Shown here: positions 8,959 to 17,463 of the stretch, piece by piece
Numbering within the stretch: position 1 is the stretch's first letter
Layout: each line of letters starts with the position of its first letter
Assembly (NCBI GenBank): GCA_937922925.1
Contig: CALAKU010000080.1
Span: 1 to 43,511 of the forward strand
Length of the DNA: 43,511 bases
Reading direction: 5' to 3'
DNA from: an uncultured Arenicella sp.
Lineage (GTDB): Bacteria > Pseudomonadota > Gammaproteobacteria > Arenicellales > Arenicellaceae
The notes under the pieces: model-generated
Told to the model about the DNA's origin: nothing
What the model saw: only the letters and a program-made list of their open reading frames with translations
Databases searched by the model: none
Program-made: the position numbers and the translations under genes

Positions 8959-10532
8959 TTCGTGCCCTTTTTTTTGGTTACCTTTACTTTTGTAATCTTC
9001 TTCTTTGTCACTTTCTTTTTTGCTGCTTTCTTCTTCGATGCTTTCTTTTTTGCTGCTTTTTTGGGGGGTGACTTCTTTTTGGCGACGATTTTTGTCTCTG
9101 ACTTTGTGAATTCGACCTGAGCCCCAACTGTGACTTCGTAGAGTTCTTCGTAGGCTTCGCGCAAACATTGTGCATAAAACGCCGGATCGGGCATCATCTC
9201 GCGACAAGCGCTTACGCCAATATTAAAATTGCCGCAGTAGCTCATAATTCCATGAAACAAACCCATGCCATCAATGGGTGGCCCCAGAGCAAAATTACTC
9301 ATGAGCCTCGCGCCGGTAAAATACAGCGGCACTTGTGGCCCGGGTACGTTGGTAATCACGCAATTGTAAAAGGGTTTGACTCGATTCGCCAAGCCCAGTC
9401 GGCTATAGACTTTGGCTGCTGACGCGGCAAGTGTCGATGGGATGAACTGCGAATAATCAGTCATCGCTTTGGCGCCCACAGCCGATGTTAACTGTTTGGC
9501 TCTGGCTGTGCCCTCGTTGACCCGACTTAGGCGCTCCAGTGGATCAGCGATGTCGCTGCCGATGCTCACTGTCATCTGCGAAACCTGGTTGCCCGCAGTG
9601 CCTTGTTGATCAACAGTACGTACATTGATCGGTGCCATGGCAGCCAAGGACCTCTGTGGTAATTCGTTTTTACTTTCCAGATATTTACGCAAGCCACCAC
9701 CACAAATAGTAATGGCGACGTCGTTGATGGTTGTCCCATTTCCGACGGCGTCTTTGATTGCTTTGATCGAGCTTAGGCGCATTTCCACGGCCTCAAAGAC
9801 CCGATGCGGCGAGATATTGGTATTAAACCGCGTTCTAGGAATATCGGTAACGCGGCTTAGACGCCCTCGGGCTAAGCCCGTGACCGCCTTGGCGACGCCA
9901 GGGATGGTGTTTTTTGCGACCTCAAAAATCCGCGCTGGCGTTTTAATATTATTGAGCTGCGTTTGCCATAACAAGCGTCCGTAGCTGGGTGTCCTCTCTT
10001 TGGCAACGTTTTCACTGCTTTGCTCAGGGTATTCGCTACTAAGGTCATGAATCGCCCCCATCACTTCAACGCCCGAGGCGCCGTCGATCGCGGCGTGGTG
10101 CATCTTGCTCACCAAGGCAAAGCAACCTTTAGGAAAGCCTTCGATGTTGTCTAAGCCTTCGATAATATAAAATTCCCAAAGTGGTCGAGACCTATCAAGC
10201 GGCCTCGCATGCAGACGGGCCACCTGTATACAGAGCTGGCGCCAATCGCCGGGTTTTGGTAACGCGATGTGGCGAATGTGAAATTCTGGGTCGAACAAGC
10301 CATCGGACTTCCAGTAAGGATGATCAAGGCGCATTGGCACCTCGACGAGAACATTGTTCATGGCCGGGACTCTGCTAGCCCGAGCCGCGACATTGGCCAT
10401 AATCTGTTTGAAGCCGACTTTGCCTCCCGAAGCAGTCCTCGGATCATAGATCGCAAGGCCGCCGACATGCATGGGGCTGTTTGACGTTTCAAGATATAAA
10501 AAAGAGGCGTCTAATCCAGTAAGCTGTTGCAC
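8946..10532 (-). CDS. Wax ester synthase / diacylglycerol acyltransferase with lysine-rich tail
   Basis: WS/DGAT enzymes join acyl-CoA to fatty alcohols or diacylglycerol, making storage lipid at the inner membrane. The 528 residues start at GTG 10532, and the N-terminus (MQQLTGLDASFLYLE) is typical of the family. The catalytic motif HHAAIDG is at 145-151, preceded by PLDRSRPLWE at 111-120. A later NVPGPQVPLYF segment also fits the family. Residues 478-528 are an unusual tail of KKK blocks separated by A, T, S or V, like histone H1 or PHB-granule proteins, and outside the catalytic fold. The gene is part of the three-gene block between map and rpsB. Whether it makes wax ester or triacylglycerol cannot be told. 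Confidence 0.92.
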   Translation of the reverse strand: MQQLTGLDASFLYLETSNSPMHVGGLAIYDPRTASGGKVGFKQIMANVAARASRVPAMNNVLVEVPMRLDHPYWKSDGLFDPEFHIRHIALPKPGDWRQLCIQVARLHARPLDRSRPLWEFYIIEGLDNIEGFPKGCFALVSKMHHAAIDGASGVEVMGAIHDLSSEYPEQSSENVAKERTPSYGRLLWQTQLNNIKTPARIFEVAKNTIPGVAKAVTGLARGRLSRVTDIPRTRFNTNISPHRVFEAVEMRLSSIKAIKDAVGNGTTINDVAITICGGGLRKYLESKNELPQRSLAAMAPINVRTVDQQGTAGNQVSQMTVSIGSDIADPLERLSRVNEGTARAKQLTSAVGAKAMTDYSQFIPSTLAASAAKVYSRLGLANRVKPFYNCVITNVPGPQVPLYFTGARLMSNFALGPPIDGMGLFHGIMSYCGNFNIGVSACREMMPDPAFYAQCLREAYEELYEVTVGAQVEFTKSETKIVAKKKSPPKKAAKKKASKKKAAKKKVTKKKITKVKVTKKKGTKKKA

Positions 10533-10670
10533 AGAATTTTGCTCGTTTGGTTGTGTTTTCAGGGCTTGTCATCAAAGGTTGCCATGATATCGGTGGTGGT
10601 TCAATGACAATGGCTGATATGGGCAACGAAATTAAAGGCCAAAAGCCTATTTTTGTGCGCTCATCAGTCT

Positions 10671-10698
10671 TTGCAACAATGGGCGACTATGGTATAAA
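10671..10698 (+). promoter_or_regulatory. Probable sigma70 promoter of rpsB operon
   Basis: TTGCAA at 10671-10676, a 16-bp spacer and TATAAA at 10693-10698, with an extended -10 TG at 10690-10691. Transcription would start near 10705 and give a leader of about 200 nt before rpsB. It fits the high expression expected of a ribosomal gene. Confidence 0.55.
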
Positions 10699-10704
10699 CG
10701 CGCC

Positions 10705-10902
10705 TCAACTAAATCGTCCACTTGATAAACCGAGTGACCGGGTGCTTTTTGTTGATTTAAGTTACTGTTTTTCTTTGATAATCCCAAGTTGAATTCGTCA
10801 ACAAGGGTAGGCAATCAAGCCGAGTTATAGAACACTGTTTCTGCATCAAAAAGTTGGTCGCTAGAGCAAGCGGATTAGACTAAACCCAAATCGGAGAAAA
10901 AC
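10705..10902 (+). promoter_or_regulatory. rpsB: Long rpsB leader, possible S2 autoregulation region
   Basis: The 370 nt between the WS/DGAT start and rpsB hold no convincing gene. The last 198 nt would be the untranslated leader if the 10671 promoter is used. In gammaproteobacteria S2 represses its own operon through the rpsB leader. I see the length and position expected for this but have not derived a conserved fold. The ribosome site CGGAG is at 10892-10896. Confidence 0.35.
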
Positions 10903-12006
10903 ATGTCTAACGTAACTATGCGCCAGATGCTGGAAGCAGGCGTACACTTTGGCCACCAAACTCGTTATTGGTCACCAAAAATGCGCCCATTTATCTTTGG
11001 CGAGCGCAATAAAATCCACATTATCAACCTAGAGCAGACTCTGCCAATGTTCAACGACGCCTTGAACTACATTGGTCAAGTTGTCGGTAATGGTGGTCAA
11101 GTCATGATGGTTGGGACAAAGCGCCCTGCCAGTAAATTGGTTAAAGACGCGGCCGAACGTGCCGGTGCGCCATACGTTAACCATCGTTGGTTAGGCGGTA
11201 TGTTAACCAACTACAAGACAGTCAAGAATTCAATCAAACGCCTAAAAGAGCTGGATACCGCCATGGTCGAAGGCACCAATGCGCGTTTGAGTAAAAAAGA
11301 GTCACTGACTCTAGAGCGCGAGCGCATCAAATTAGAGCGCAGCCTCGGTGGCATTAAAAATATGCCAGGTTTGCCGGACGCCTTGTTCGTAGTTGATGTG
11401 AAAACTGAATACATCGCTGTTTCAGAAGCAAACAAACTCGGCATTCCGGTGATCGCCGTGGTCGACACCAATTGCGCACCTGACGGTATTGACTATGTAA
11501 TTCCCGGCAACGACGACGCGATCCGCGCGATTCGCTTGTATGTGGAGTCTGTCGCCGACACGATTGTGACAGCCAGACAAGCGGCTCAAATCAAGCCAGC
11601 TAAAGTTGATTCAGACAGCGCTTATGTTGAAGTCAATGAAGACGACGAGCCCGTTGCAGACGCGGCGCCAGCCGCTGAAGTCGCGGCCGTTGTAGAGGCT
11701 GCGCCAGTCGAAGAAGCTGCGCCAGCCGAAGAAACTGCACCGGTCGAAGAAGCCGCGCCGGTTGAAGAAGCTGCGCCGGTCGAAGAAGCTGCGCCAGCCA
11801 GTGATGCTTCAAGCCAAGATAAGCTGACTGACCTTAACGGCATTGGCCCTGTCATCGAAGGTAAACTTAACGCCATGGGTATTACCACGTTCAAGCAAAT
11901 CGCTGAACTTACGCCCGAAGACGTTGAGCGCATCGATGGTGAGTTGAATTTTAAGGGCCGCATCGGTCGCGAACAGTGGATTGAACAGGCGAAAGCCAAA
12001 ATTTAA
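10903..12006 (+). CDS. rpsB: Ribosomal protein S2 with Ala/Glu linker and helix-hairpin-helix tail
   Basis: S2 binds the back of the 30S subunit and is needed for S1 docking. Residues 1 to about 228 are ordinary S2 (start [20 protein letters not shown] within the first 25 residues, and a clear [12 protein letters not shown] segment), near the usual 240 residues. About 140 extra residues follow. An acidic Ala/Glu/Pro linker of EEAAPV repeats (about 230-305) leads to a 62-residue domain (306-367) beginning [17 protein letters not shown] and ending [17 protein letters not shown]. This domain has the GIG turn of a helix-hairpin-helix fold, as seen on the ends of some L21 and NuoE proteins. It heads the rpsB-tsf-pyrH-frr group. 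Confidence 0.96.
   Translation: MSNVTMRQMLEAGVHFGHQTRYWSPKMRPFIFGERNKIHIINLEQTLPMFNDALNYIGQVVGNGGQVMMVGTKRPASKLVKDAAERAGAPYVNHRWLGGMLTNYKTVKNSIKRLKELDTAMVEGTNARLSKKESLTLERERIKLERSLGGIKNMPGLPDALFVVDVKTEYIAVSEANKLGIPVIAVVDTNCAPDGIDYVIPGNDDAIRAIRLYVESVADTIVTARQAAQIKPAKVDSDSAYVEVNEDDEPVADAAPAAEVAAVVEAAPVEEAAPAEETAPVEEAAPVEEAAPVEEAAPASDASSQDKLTDLNGIGPVIEGKLNAMGITTFKQIAELTPEDVERIDGELNFKGRIGREQWIEQAKAKI
11710..11799 (+). repeat. 18-bp tandem repeat in rpsB linker, five units
   Basis: Five consecutive 18-bp units (11710-11727 through 11782-11799) are variants of GAAGAAGCTGCGCCAGCC and encode EEAAPA/V hexapeptides. The period keeps the frame, so linker length can vary by slippage without losing the C-terminal domain. 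Confidence 0.9.
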
Positions 12007-12189
12007 TTCATATTTATCCGTTGCTCAGATGGCTGACTCGTTTAAGGCGGTCGGCCGTTACTTGAGAGGATAGCGAGCTACAGCCCGAGCTGGCTTTGCT
12101 AGCGGTTGCCGCGATTTAAAGCACGGCTTCGGAGCACCAAGAAGGTCGCCAATCCCAACAGAACTAAGACATTATTTATAGGTGATGAA

Positions 12190-13068
12190 ATGGCAATTAC
12201 AGCCGCTTTAGTTAAAGAACTGCGCGAGCGCACCGGCGCTGGCATGATGGAATGCAAAAAGATGTTGACCGAAACAAATGGTGACATCGATGCCGCAATC
12301 GAAGAGCTGCGCAAAAAAGGCGCGGCTCAAGCCGATAAAAAAGCCGGTCGAATCGCGGCCGAAGGCACCATCGTAACTTTGGTTGAGGGCAATGTTGGTG
12401 TTGCGGTCGAAGTGAACTCAGAAACGGATTTTTCCGCCAAGAACGACGGTTTTGTAAACTTCGCTAACGCGGTAGCTGCTGCGGTATTGGAAAACCAACC
12501 AGCCGATGTGGCTGCGTTGGCAGAAACCAACTTAGCCGATGGCCAAAGCGTTGAAACGGCGCGTCAGGCTTTGATTCAAGAGATCGGTGAAAACATCACC
12601 GTACGCCGTTTCCAAGTGATAACCGCGGCCGATGGTGACACCTTGGGCGCGTATCAACATGGCAACAAAATTTCCGTGGTCACTCGTCTTGCTGGCGGTG
12701 ATGAAGCCTTGGCCAAAGACATTGCTATGCATGTAGCAGCCAGTAAGCCGGTGTGTGTTTCATCAGATCAAGTGCCAAGTGATTTACTTGCCAAAGAGCG
12801 CGAAATTTACGCGGCTCAAGCGGCTGAAAGTGGCAAGCCTGCGGAGATTATGGAAAAAATGGTTGAAGGCCGAATCCGTAAATACTTAAATGAAGTAACC
12901 TTGCTTGGCCAAGCCTTTGTCAAAGACCCAGATCAAACGGTCGAGAAGTTACTAAGCTCGGCCAATGCCAGCGTAAGTGAGTTTGTGCGCTATGAGGTCG
13001 GTGAGGGTATTGAGAAAAAAGAAGATGATTTCGTTAAAGAAGTCATGGAACAAGCAGGCAAGTCTTAA
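12190..13068 (+). CDS. tsf: Elongation factor Ts
   Basis: EF-Ts is the nucleotide exchange factor that frees EF-Tu of GDP. The start is ATG 12190 ([18 protein letters not shown]), with AGGTG 5 nt upstream. An in-frame ATG at 12106 would add 28 residues with no homology to the family. The 292 residues match the usual 280-290. The N-terminal UBA-like domain carries [12 protein letters not shown], and the core contains the TDF motif in [14 protein letters not shown] that contacts EF-Tu. It follows rpsB by 183 nt. That spacer is GC-rich with several possible hairpins, consistent with the attenuation known between rpsB and tsf in enterics, though I cannot assign a fold. Confidence 0.97.
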   Translation: MAITAALVKELRERTGAGMMECKKMLTETNGDIDAAIEELRKKGAAQADKKAGRIAAEGTIVTLVEGNVGVAVEVNSETDFSAKNDGFVNFANAVAAAVLENQPADVAALAETNLADGQSVETARQALIQEIGENITVRRFQVITAADGDTLGAYQHGNKISVVTRLAGGDEALAKDIAMHVAASKPVCVSSDQVPSDLLAKEREIYAAQAAESGKPAEIMEKMVEGRIRKYLNEVTLLGQAFVKDPDQTVEKLLSSANASVSEFVRYEVGEGIEKKEDDFVKEVMEQAGKS

Positions 13069-13127
13069 CTAAAGGCATTAAATACCAGTCGATAAGAAAT
13101 TAACCATAACCCGCCGCGGAGCCCTTT

Positions 13128-13868
13128 ATGACGCCACCGAGTTCAACCAATACGTATCGACGAATTCTTTTGAAACTCAGTGGCGAGGCGCTTGCCGGTA
13201 ACTCCGGCGACAGCCGTTTTGGTATCGACGCTAAAGTGCTTGACGACGTTTGTGGCGAAATAGCGGGCGTTGTAAATGCTGGAACTCAGCTCGCGGTAGT
13301 GATTGGAGGCGGTAACTTTTTCAGAGGCATATCAGCCTCTGAATCGGGTATTGAGCGCGCCACGGCCGACTACATTGGCATGTTAGCCACTGTAATGAAT
13401 TCTTTGGCGATTCAACAGGGCCTCAAGCAGATCGGTGTGGAAGCCCGTGTGCAGTCAGCGATTCCTATCTCACCAGTGTCGGAACCTTATGTTCGCCTAA
13501 GAGCGCTCAAGCATTTGAACTTGGGCCGAGTTGTGATCTTTGCTGCTGGTACCGGCAATCCTTATTTTACTACCGACACCGCAGCCAGTCTTAGAGCCGC
13601 TGAAATCAATGCAGATATCTTGGTTAAAGCCACTAAGGTTGATGGGGTTTATGATAAAGACCCCGTTAAGTTTGACGACGCTACCCGCTACGAAAAAATC
13701 AGTTACGATCAAGTGTTACAACAGCGCCTTGGTGTCATGGATGCAACCGCGATTGCACTGTGCCGCGACAATAATATGGCGCTGCGAGTGTTATCCATCG
13801 AAGAACCCGGTGCATTAACAAAGATGGCACAAGGTCAAGAAATTGGTACACTGATTACCGGTTCGTAG
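13128..13868 (+). CDS. pyrH: UMP kinase
   Basis: PyrH phosphorylates UMP to UDP in pyrimidine nucleotide synthesis. It is the bacterial hexameric type, unrelated to eukaryotic UMP/CMP kinase. The 246 residues match the family. The N-terminal RILLKLSGEAL, then VVIGGGNFFRG and the Asp-rich ADILVKATKVDGVYDKDP form the amino-acid-kinase fold that binds UMP and ATP. It starts at ATG 13128 with GGAG upstream. It lies between tsf and frr in the conserved order. Confidence 0.97.
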   Translation: MTPPSSTNTYRRILLKLSGEALAGNSGDSRFGIDAKVLDDVCGEIAGVVNAGTQLAVVIGGGNFFRGISASESGIERATADYIGMLATVMNSLAIQQGLKQIGVEARVQSAIPISPVSEPYVRLRALKHLNLGRVVIFAAGTGNPYFTTDTAASLRAAEINADILVKATKVDGVYDKDPVKFDDATRYEKISYDQVLQQRLGVMDATAIALCRDNNMALRVLSIEEPGALTKMAQGQEIGTLITGS

Positions 13869-13938
13869 ATAAATGATAAGCGTAGTGACTCAAACGCATT
13901 ATCTGATAACAAGTAAAAACTATCGCTAAAGGCAGGAT

Positions 13939-14496
13939 ATGATTGACGACATCTTGAAAGACGCTGAACAGCGCATGCAAAAAAGCATCGAATCAATGCG
14001 CGGTGACCTTGCGAAAATTCGTACGGGTCGCGCCAGTCCGGCGTTGATTGATCATTTGAGTGTCGATTATTACGGCAACGCGACGCCGATCAATCAAGTG
14101 GCCAATATTTCGGTTCAAGACGCCCGCACTTTGGCGGTTCAGCCATGGGAAAAAAACATGGTGCCCGTGGTGGAGCGAGCCATTCTTGAAGCCAATTTAG
14201 GATTAAATCCGGTTACCGCCGGCGACGTCATTCGCATTCCTATGCCGCCGTTGACAGAGGAGCGTCGTAAAGAGTTAGTCAAAGTAGCATCAGGCGAAGG
14301 CGAAAACGGCAAAATCGCGGTACGCAATATCCGCCGCGATGCCAATAATGATCTTAAGAACTTGCAAAAAGAAAAAGAGATCAGCGAAGACGAAGAAAAA
14401 GGGGGCAATGATCGGGTGCAGAAACTCACCGATACCTATGTTGCTCAAGTGGACGAAATCGTCAAAGAAAAAGAAGCCGAAATTCTGACTGTTTAG
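13939..14496 (+). CDS. frr: Ribosome recycling factor
   Basis: RRF splits post-termination ribosomes together with EF-G. The 185 residues equal the standard length. The tRNA-like three-helix domain is recognisable from [21 protein letters not shown] near the N-terminus, with the GRASPALID turn and the second domain around QPWEKNM and PPLTEERR. An AGG ribosome site lies 7 nt before ATG 13939. It is 70 nt after pyrH and 6 nt before uppS, so frr-uppS-cdsA-dxr probably form one transcript. Confidence 0.97.
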   Translation: MIDDILKDAEQRMQKSIESMRGDLAKIRTGRASPALIDHLSVDYYGNATPINQVANISVQDARTLAVQPWEKNMVPVVERAILEANLGLNPVTAGDVIRIPMPPLTEERRKELVKVASGEGENGKIAVRNIRRDANNDLKNLQKEKEISEDEEKGGNDRVQKLTDTYVAQVDEIVKEKEAEILTV

Positions 14497-14502
14497 CTTG
14501 GC

Positions 14503-15459
14503 GTGGTTACCAAAACAATGGTTGCCAAGCTAAAGTTATGGAGTGCTAAGCTGCGAGCGTTGACGATTTTGTCGCGTCAACAGGCGCCCACCTCGATAGC
14601 CGACTTGTCACCTAAGCCCCATCACATTGCTGTGATCATGGACGGCAATGGTCGTTGGGCTAATTCCAAAGGTTTAACTCGAGTAGCAGGCCATAAACGG
14701 GGCGTTGATGCAGTTAAAAATTTAATCAAAAATTGCATTAAAAACGACATTAAGGTGCTGTCTTTATTCGCGTTCAGCAGCGAAAACTGGGGCCGGCCTG
14801 AATCAGAAGTGCAAGCTCTAATGGAGCTTTTGACTAACGCGCTTGATACACAAACCAAAAAGCTCGACGAGAATGGCATACAGTTGCGATTGTTAGGTGA
14901 TCTCTCGCGCTTTAACAAGAAAATTCAAGAACTTGCAAGCAAAGCTCAAACTGCTACGCAAGACAATCAAAGCCTGATTTTGAACGTTGCCATTAACTAT
15001 GGGGGGCGCTGGGACATCTTGCAGGCCACTAAGGCGATCAGTGCAAAAGTTGTATCCGGCGAAATTGCCGCAGACCAAATAGATGAAGCCGTTTTCGAAC
15101 AACATTTAGCGACCGCCGATATACCCGACCCAGATTTATTGATTCGCACCAGTGGGGAATACCGAGTTAGTAACTTTTTGCTTTGGCAGACGGCTTATTC
15201 GGAATTCTATTTCAGTGATGTCTTGTGGCCTGACTTTGATGAGCAAGCTTTCAATCAAGCTTTGTTGACCTACACCAATCGCGATCGACGTTTTGGTGGA
15301 GCTAAGGACAAGCCTTCCGCGGCTAAAGTGCAAGAGAGTGATGAACAGCATTCGCGCCAATACGCTCACGATGAGTTTGATGAAAAACACTCAAGCCCTG
15401 ACCGAATCGCCGAGTCACAAACCGATAGTGCGCCGAAAGAGGGGGTTAAACATGCTTAA
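14503..15459 (+). CDS. uppS: Undecaprenyl diphosphate synthase, extended at both ends
   Basis: UppS makes the C55 lipid carrier for peptidoglycan and O-antigen from FPP and IPP. The core is unmistakable: HIAVIMDGNGRWA with the catalytic Asp at about residue 46, then LFAFSSENWGRP, and DLLIRTSGEYRVSNFLLWQ and RDRRFGG near the usual C-terminus. The 318 residues exceed the usual 250. About 40 residues precede the core and about 50 polar, charged residues follow RRFGG, reaching into cdsA. GTG 14503 is the first start and ATG 14518 is equally possible. The stop overlaps the cdsA start by 8 bp, which suggests translational coupling. Confidence 0.94.
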   Translation: MVTKTMVAKLKLWSAKLRALTILSRQQAPTSIADLSPKPHHIAVIMDGNGRWANSKGLTRVAGHKRGVDAVKNLIKNCIKNDIKVLSLFAFSSENWGRPESEVQALMELLTNALDTQTKKLDENGIQLRLLGDLSRFNKKIQELASKAQTATQDNQSLILNVAINYGGRWDILQATKAISAKVVSGEIAADQIDEAVFEQHLATADIPDPDLLIRTSGEYRVSNFLLWQTAYSEFYFSDVLWPDFDEQAFNQALLTYTNRDRRFGGAKDKPSAAKVQESDEQHSRQYAHDEFDEKHSSPDRIAESQTDSAPKEGVKHA

Positions 15460-16255
15460 GCAACGTGTAATTACGGCCATATTATTGATCGCCTTTGTGT
15501 TGATCGCACTGCTTAATCCCAACCCGGTCTACTGGCAGGCCTTTGTTATTTTTGCGGTCTCGCTTGGGTTCTACGAATGGCTGAAATTTTGTGATATCCA
15601 GAATGTTGCCTTTCAAGTAGGGGCCTTTGCTGTATTTTTTGCGAGCGTATGGGCTTTAAACAACAACCTTCTCAAAACTGAGCTTGTGATCTGGAGCTTG
15701 TGTGTGTTGTGGGTATTGCTGCTCACGTTTACGCTTCGTGGTGGGCTCCAATTTTTGCACCAACGATGGCTTAAGTTGCTTGTTGGTGTACTTATTTTGA
15801 GTGCTGCATCCTGGTTGATTGTTGAGTTTAAAAAACTCGAAAACGGCCCGTGGTGGATTCTTTGTTTCTTCGTATCTGTATGGGCCGCCGACGTGGGCGC
15901 CTATTTTGTTGGTCGTCGATTTGGCAAAACCAAATTAGCCCCGAGCATCAGCCCGGGCAAAACGGTGGAAGGCCTGTTTGGCGGGCTTGCTTTGGTGATG
16001 TTGGTGTTCGTGCCGATTTTATTTTTTCTATTTAATGCCTCAGCCGCACTATTGCTGTTAGCAACTGTGCTCGTCACAGCACTGGTGTCAGTGGGCGGGG
16101 ATTTGTTTGAGAGTAAATTAAAGCGCCACGTAGCCTTGAAAGACAGCAGTCAGATTTTGCCGGGCCATGGGGGAGTGCTAGACCGCATCGACAGTTTGTT
16201 GTCAGCAGCGCCGTTTTTCTCGGCAGGGTTATTGCTCTTGGGCTACTTGGGCTAA
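15452..16255 (+). CDS. cdsA: Phosphatidate cytidylyltransferase (CDP-diglyceride synthase)
   Basis: CdsA converts phosphatidic acid and CTP to CDP-diacylglycerol, the precursor of all bacterial phospholipids, in the inner membrane. The 267 residues from ATG 15452 have a strong purine-rich ribosome site (GAGGGGG). The longer frame from 15293 is not needed. Many hydrophobic segments are seen, and the family signature near the C-terminus (KLKRHVALKDSSQILPGHGG, then LDRIDS) is intact. SPGKTVEGLFGG lies upstream of it. The start overlaps uppS, and the stop shares TAATG with the dxr start, so translation is coupled along the operon. Confidence 0.96.
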   Translation: MLKQRVITAILLIAFVLIALLNPNPVYWQAFVIFAVSLGFYEWLKFCDIQNVAFQVGAFAVFFASVWALNNNLLKTELVIWSLCVLWVLLLTFTLRGGLQFLHQRWLKLLVGVLILSAASWLIVEFKKLENGPWWILCFFVSVWAADVGAYFVGRRFGKTKLAPSISPGKTVEGLFGGLALVMLVFVPILFFLFNASAALLLLATVLVTALVSVGGDLFESKLKRHVALKDSSQILPGHGGVLDRIDSLLSAAPFFSAGLLLLGYLG

Positions 16256-17418
16256 TGACGCAATCCATTACTATTTTAGGGTCAACCGGTTCGGTCGGTA
16301 AAAGCACCTTGGCTGTGCTCGATCTACACCGCGATCTATTCAAGATAGAGGCACTAACGGCAAACACCGATGTGGCCTCGCTATTTGAGCAATGTTGTCA
16401 GTATAAGCCGCGCGTAGCGGTAATGGCCGATGACGCTGCGGCCGAGCAGTTGGCGGTTCAGCTCAAGGACGCAGGCCAGACTGACGTTGAGGTGCGCGCT
16501 GGGCACGCTGCGCTAATAGACGTAGCAGGGTCGCCTAATAGTTCGTCTGTGATGGCGGCAATCGTTGGGGCTGCTGGCTTATTGCCAACCTTGGAAGCGG
16601 TGAAAGCGGGCAAACGTGTATTAATCGCTAACAAAGAACCCTTGGTGATGACGGGCTCGCTGTTTATGCGTGAGGCCGAGGCCAGCAAGGCATTGGTTTT
16701 ACCCATCGACAGTGAGCACAACGCCATCTTTCAAAGCCTGCCTGATGATCAAAACAAAGCCGGCGTCGCGCGCCTGCACTTGACGGCCTCTGGCGGGCCC
16801 TTTCGAGGTCGATCTTGGGATTCCTTGAGCGAGATAACACCTGAACAGGCATGCGCACATCCGAACTGGAGCATGGGCCAGAAGATTTCGGTGGACTCAG
16901 CCACCATGATGAATAAAGGTCTTGAACTAATCGAAGCATCAGCTCTGTTCGCTATGCCTGCTCAAAAAGTGGACATCGTAGTGCATCCACAAAGCATTAT
17001 TCATTCCTTGGTCGAGTATTTGGATGGTTCTTTTTTAGCACAACTTGGCGCGCCCGATATGCGCATACCGATTGCACACGCGTTGAGTTGGCCGCAACGC
17101 ATAGCCAGTGGCGCGCAAACTTTGAGCCTGTTCGATGTCGCTCGATTAGATTTTCAGGCCCCCGATATGGCGAACTTACCTTGTTTACGGCTGGCTCGAT
17201 CTGCGGCTGAGCAACAAGGTGCCGCGCCAGCAGTACTTAATGCGGCAAATGAAGTGGCGGTCGCGGCATTTTTGGAGCGCCGCATACCGTTTACCAGAAT
17301 ACCTCGAGTGATTGAAACGGCCTTAGAGCAGCTCGCAAGCCTTGATTTTAGTTCCGTCGACGAGGTATTAAAGATTGATAATGAAGCACGGCAAGTGGCG
17401 GTGTCGGCGCTAGACTGA
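16255..17418 (+). CDS. dxr: 1-deoxy-D-xylulose 5-phosphate reductoisomerase
   Basis: DXR catalyses the second step of the MEP isoprenoid pathway, reducing and rearranging DXP to MEP with NADPH and divalent metal. The 387 residues are close to the family norm of about 398. The N-terminal NADPH-binding ILGSTGSVGKSTL, the metal and substrate segment LPIDSEHNAIFQ and the loop VHPQSIIHSLVEY are all present. It supplies isoprenoid units that the neighbouring uppS turns into the C55 carrier, which explains the conserved linkage. The start overlaps the cdsA stop by one base. Confidence 0.97.
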   Translation: MTQSITILGSTGSVGKSTLAVLDLHRDLFKIEALTANTDVASLFEQCCQYKPRVAVMADDAAAEQLAVQLKDAGQTDVEVRAGHAALIDVAGSPNSSSVMAAIVGAAGLLPTLEAVKAGKRVLIANKEPLVMTGSLFMREAEASKALVLPIDSEHNAIFQSLPDDQNKAGVARLHLTASGGPFRGRSWDSLSEITPEQACAHPNWSMGQKISVDSATMMNKGLELIEASALFAMPAQKVDIVVHPQSIIHSLVEYLDGSFLAQLGAPDMRIPIAHALSWPQRIASGAQTLSLFDVARLDFQAPDMANLPCLRLARSAAEQQGAAPAVLNAANEVAVAAFLERRIPFTRIPRVIETALEQLASLDFSSVDEVLKIDNEARQVAVSALD

Positions 17419-17463
17419 CCTCTCTAGGTTGGGAAGCGGTAACTGAGCGGTGACGAGGTTTTA

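Noticed and set aside
8859-9207. Short open frames opposite or beside the lysine-rich tail
   Set aside because: They are by-products of the T/A-rich low-complexity sequence coding for the tail.
10547-10792. 81-residue open frame upstream of rpsB
   Set aside because: No family resemblance and it overlaps the rpsB promoter; more likely non-coding.
11622-11999. Ser/Ala-rich open frame on the minus strand
   Set aside because: A shadow of the EEAAPV linker and HhH domain of rpsB.
12106-12189. Extended tsf start
   Set aside because: 28 extra residues do not look like EF-Ts; AGGTG precedes ATG 12190.
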